Shown here: piece after piece, positions 62,518 through 64,000 of the stretch
Layout of the letters: each line of letters opens with the position of its first letter
Position numbering within the stretch: the stretch's first letter is position 1
NCBI GenBank assembly: GCA_965237855.1
Contig: CBDEGK010000008.1
Coordinates: 124,001-188,000 of the forward strand
Direction of reading: 5' to 3'
DNA from: CBDEGK01 sp965237855
GTDB lineage: Bacteria; Pseudomonadota; Gammaproteobacteria; Pseudomonadales; Halieaceae
DNA: 64,000 nt
Program-made: the position numbers and the translations under genes
Notes under the pieces: model-generated
The model's input: only the letters and a program-made list of their open reading frames with translations
Database searches by the model: none
Told to the model about the DNA's origin: nothing

Positions 62518-63750
62518 ATGCTGCACCGAATCTGGTTGGGTTTTTTCCTGGTGGCGGCTTTTGCCGGGATGTACCAGTGGTTGTTGCTGGGGGACAGTGA
62601 TGTCTTTCAGCGCATGGTGGCGGCCATGTTCGCAATGGCTAGCCTGTCGGTGGAACTGGCCATTGGCTTGATCGGTGTGCTGAGCTTGTGGCTGGGGGTG
62701 GTGGCGCTGGGGGAGGCCAGTGGCCTGGTACAGAAGTTGGGTCGCCTGATGTCGCCATTGTTCGTTCGCCTGATGCCCGATGTGCCGGCCGGCCACCCGG
62801 CCATTGCCTCCATGACCCTCAATTTCTCTGCCAATGTGCTGGGCCTGGACAACGCCGCCACGCCACTGGGTATCCGCGCCATGCAGGATCTGCAAACCCT
62901 GAATCCGAAGCCGGATACTGCCAGCAATGCGCAGATCCTGTTCCTGGTACTCAACACCTCTTCCGTGACCCTGTTCCCGGTTACCGTATTGCTCTACCGG
63001 GCGCAATTGGGCGCGCCAGACCCGGCCATGGTGTTTATCCCGATCCTGTTGGCGACCAGTTGTTCCACCATCACTGGCTTGCTGGTCACAGCCTGGGTGC
63101 AACGCTTGAACCTCTGGAATACCGTGGTGCTGGGCTGGCTGGCACTGGGATTCGCGCTGTTGTTGTCACTGGTGGCCTGGTTTGCGACTTTGTCTGCGCA
63201 GGAGCTGGCGCGGCAATCCAGCATGATCAGCAACCTGCTGATTCTTACCCTGGTGATGACCTTTCTGTGGTTTGCCCATCGCCGCCAGGTCAACGTCTAT
63301 GAGACTTTTGTCGAGGGAGCCAAACAGGGTTTTCAGACGGCGGTGGAGCTGATTCCCTTCCTGTTGGCGATGTTAGTAGCCATTGGCCTTTTTCGCGCCA
63401 GTGGTGCACTGGATGGGTTGCTGGAAGCGCTGCGCTGGTTGGTTGCCGGTGGTGGCTGGGACACGGCCTGGGTGGATGCCATGCCGACGGCGCTTATGAA
63501 ACCCCTGAGCGGTTCCGGTGCGCGGGCGATGATGATTGAGACCATCAATCAGCATGGGGTGGATTCCTTCCAGGGCTTACTGGCCGCCACCATGCAGGGG
63601 TCAACTGAAACTACGTTTTATGTACTGGCAGTGTACTTCGGCGCGGTGGGAATACGCCATGCGCGCCATGCCGTGGTCTGTGGGCTGCTTGCCGACGTCG
63701 CCGGAATCACTGCCGCTATTGCTGTAAGTTATTGGTTTTATAGCGTTTAA
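62518..63750 (+). CDS. Nucleoside-recognition (Gate) domain membrane protein
   Basis: 410 residues from ATG 62518 with AAAGG upstream; codons continue upstream to 62392 but overlap the radical SAM gene. About ten membrane helices in two halves, each with a Gate-like pattern: LWLGVVALGEASGLVQKLG with LDNAATPLGIRAMQDL, and GFQTAVELIPFLLAMLVAIG with MKPLSGSGARAMMIE. This is the SpmA-SpmB fusion layout. Transport substrate is unknown. Confidence 0.88.
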   Translation: MLHRIWLGFFLVAAFAGMYQWLLLGDSDVFQRMVAAMFAMASLSVELAIGLIGVLSLWLGVVALGEASGLVQKLGRLMSPLFVRLMPDVPAGHPAIASMTLNFSANVLGLDNAATPLGIRAMQDLQTLNPKPDTASNAQILFLVLNTSSVTLFPVTVLLYRAQLGAPDPAMVFIPILLATSCSTITGLLVTAWVQRLNLWNTVVLGWLALGFALLLSLVAWFATLSAQELARQSSMISNLLILTLVMTFLWFAHRRQVNVYETFVEGAKQGFQTAVELIPFLLAMLVAIGLFRASGALDGLLEALRWLVAGGGWDTAWVDAMPTALMKPLSGSGARAMMIETINQHGVDSFQGLLAATMQGSTETTFYVLAVYFGAVGIRHARHAVVCGLLADVAGITAAIAVSYWFYSV

Positions 63751-63826
63751 TAACTTTTTAGCCACCGCTCGCATATTTGGCCCCGATGCGCTACATTTTG
63801 TGTAGTAAATTTGAAGAGGTGCGCAC

Positions 63827-64000
63827 ATGGAGTACGGCCAGTTCTGCCCAATTGCCAAGGCGGCAGAAGTGCTCGGTGAAAAATGGACCATCCTGATCCT
63901 GCGTGAACTGCTCTATGGCAGCAACCGATTCAATGACCTCCAGGTAGCCATTTCCGGTATTTCCCCCACCATGCTCACCAAGCGTCTGCGCGACCTTGAG
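63827..64000 (+). CDS. HxlR-family regulator, partial at window end
   Basis: 58 codons are present and the frame runs off the right edge. FCPIAKAAEVLGEKWTILIL, then LRELLYGSNRFNDLQ and GISPTMLTKRLRDLE, is the winged-helix start of an HxlR-type regulator (the MarR/HxlR fold). The N-terminal Cys near residue 7 is the position used for redox or aldehyde sensing in some members. GAAGAGG lies upstream of ATG 63827. Confidence 0.93.
   Translation, partial: MEYGQFCPIAKAAEVLGEKWTILILRELLYGSNRFNDLQVAISGISPTMLTKRLRDLE

Overview
The window looks like chromosome from a free-living, probably marine, gammaproteobacterium. The Psp stress operon with its sigma-54 promoter, the PA0069-type radical SAM protein, the InlB-like/YD-type lipoprotein and the many acyl-CoA and oxygenase genes would fit Cellvibrionales/Halieaceae-like bacteria. 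That placement is inferred from gene content only; there is no rRNA or marker gene here. No tRNA, rRNA or CRISPR array was seen.

Layout. 1-7.4 kb is accessory: a large YD-repeat surface lipoprotein gene behind a leader that folds like a c-di-GMP-I (GEMM) riboswitch, then a minimal Tn3-family transposon (tnpA, tnpR, 40-bp perfect inverted repeats) that has cut off the 3' end of a luciferase-like oxidoreductase gene. 7.5-13.3 kb holds a DUF3500 protein, a TetR regulator with a 26-bp palindrome facing a secreted protein, an SDR dehydrogenase and an alpha/beta hydrolase. 13.4-21.5 kb is an envelope redox cluster: a redoxin / cytochrome c / copper monooxygenase / EF-hand fusion, a PepSY protein, a cytochrome c lipoprotein and a HupE/UreJ protein, facing a minus-strand set of small membrane proteins and three secreted proteins. 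21.5-30 kb has enoyl-CoA hydratase, a VOC protein, a KshA-like Rieske oxygenase, a beta-lactamase-fold hydrolase, DAHP synthase, and an operon of a DUF1080 protein, an NTF2-like lipoprotein, a degenerate GGDEF protein and an FAH-family hydrolase.

30.1-35.9 kb is a complete soluble NAD-dependent formate dehydrogenase operon (fdhD, fdsG, fdsB, fdsA, fdsD). Together with frmA and fghA at 54.9-56.9 kb it gives a full route from formaldehyde through S-formylglutathione and formate to CO2. 36-45.9 kb carries an AEC transporter, glycerol-3-phosphate dehydrogenase, thioesterase, CaiB-type CoA transferase, acyl-CoA dehydrogenase, aldehyde dehydrogenase, glycerol kinase, a flavin-binding protein and a secreted repeat protein.

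46.0-48.2 kb is a 2.25-kb block with two orphan secreted-protein genes, bounded by 68-bp direct copies of the 3' end of the neighbouring aldehyde dehydrogenase gene: the footprint of an insertion into a gene end. 49.8-53.6 kb is the phage-shock region (LuxR regulator, pspF, sigma-54 promoter, a small unrecognised membrane protein, pspA, pspB, and a pspC with a His/Arg-rich N-terminal extension), closed by a clear terminator. The rest holds an alpha/beta hydrolase, an NTF2-like protein, frmA/fghA, a TPR protein, a CehA/McbA-type metallohydrolase, a radical SAM protein, a nucleoside-recognition (Gate) membrane protein, and the start of an HxlR regulator cut by the window end.
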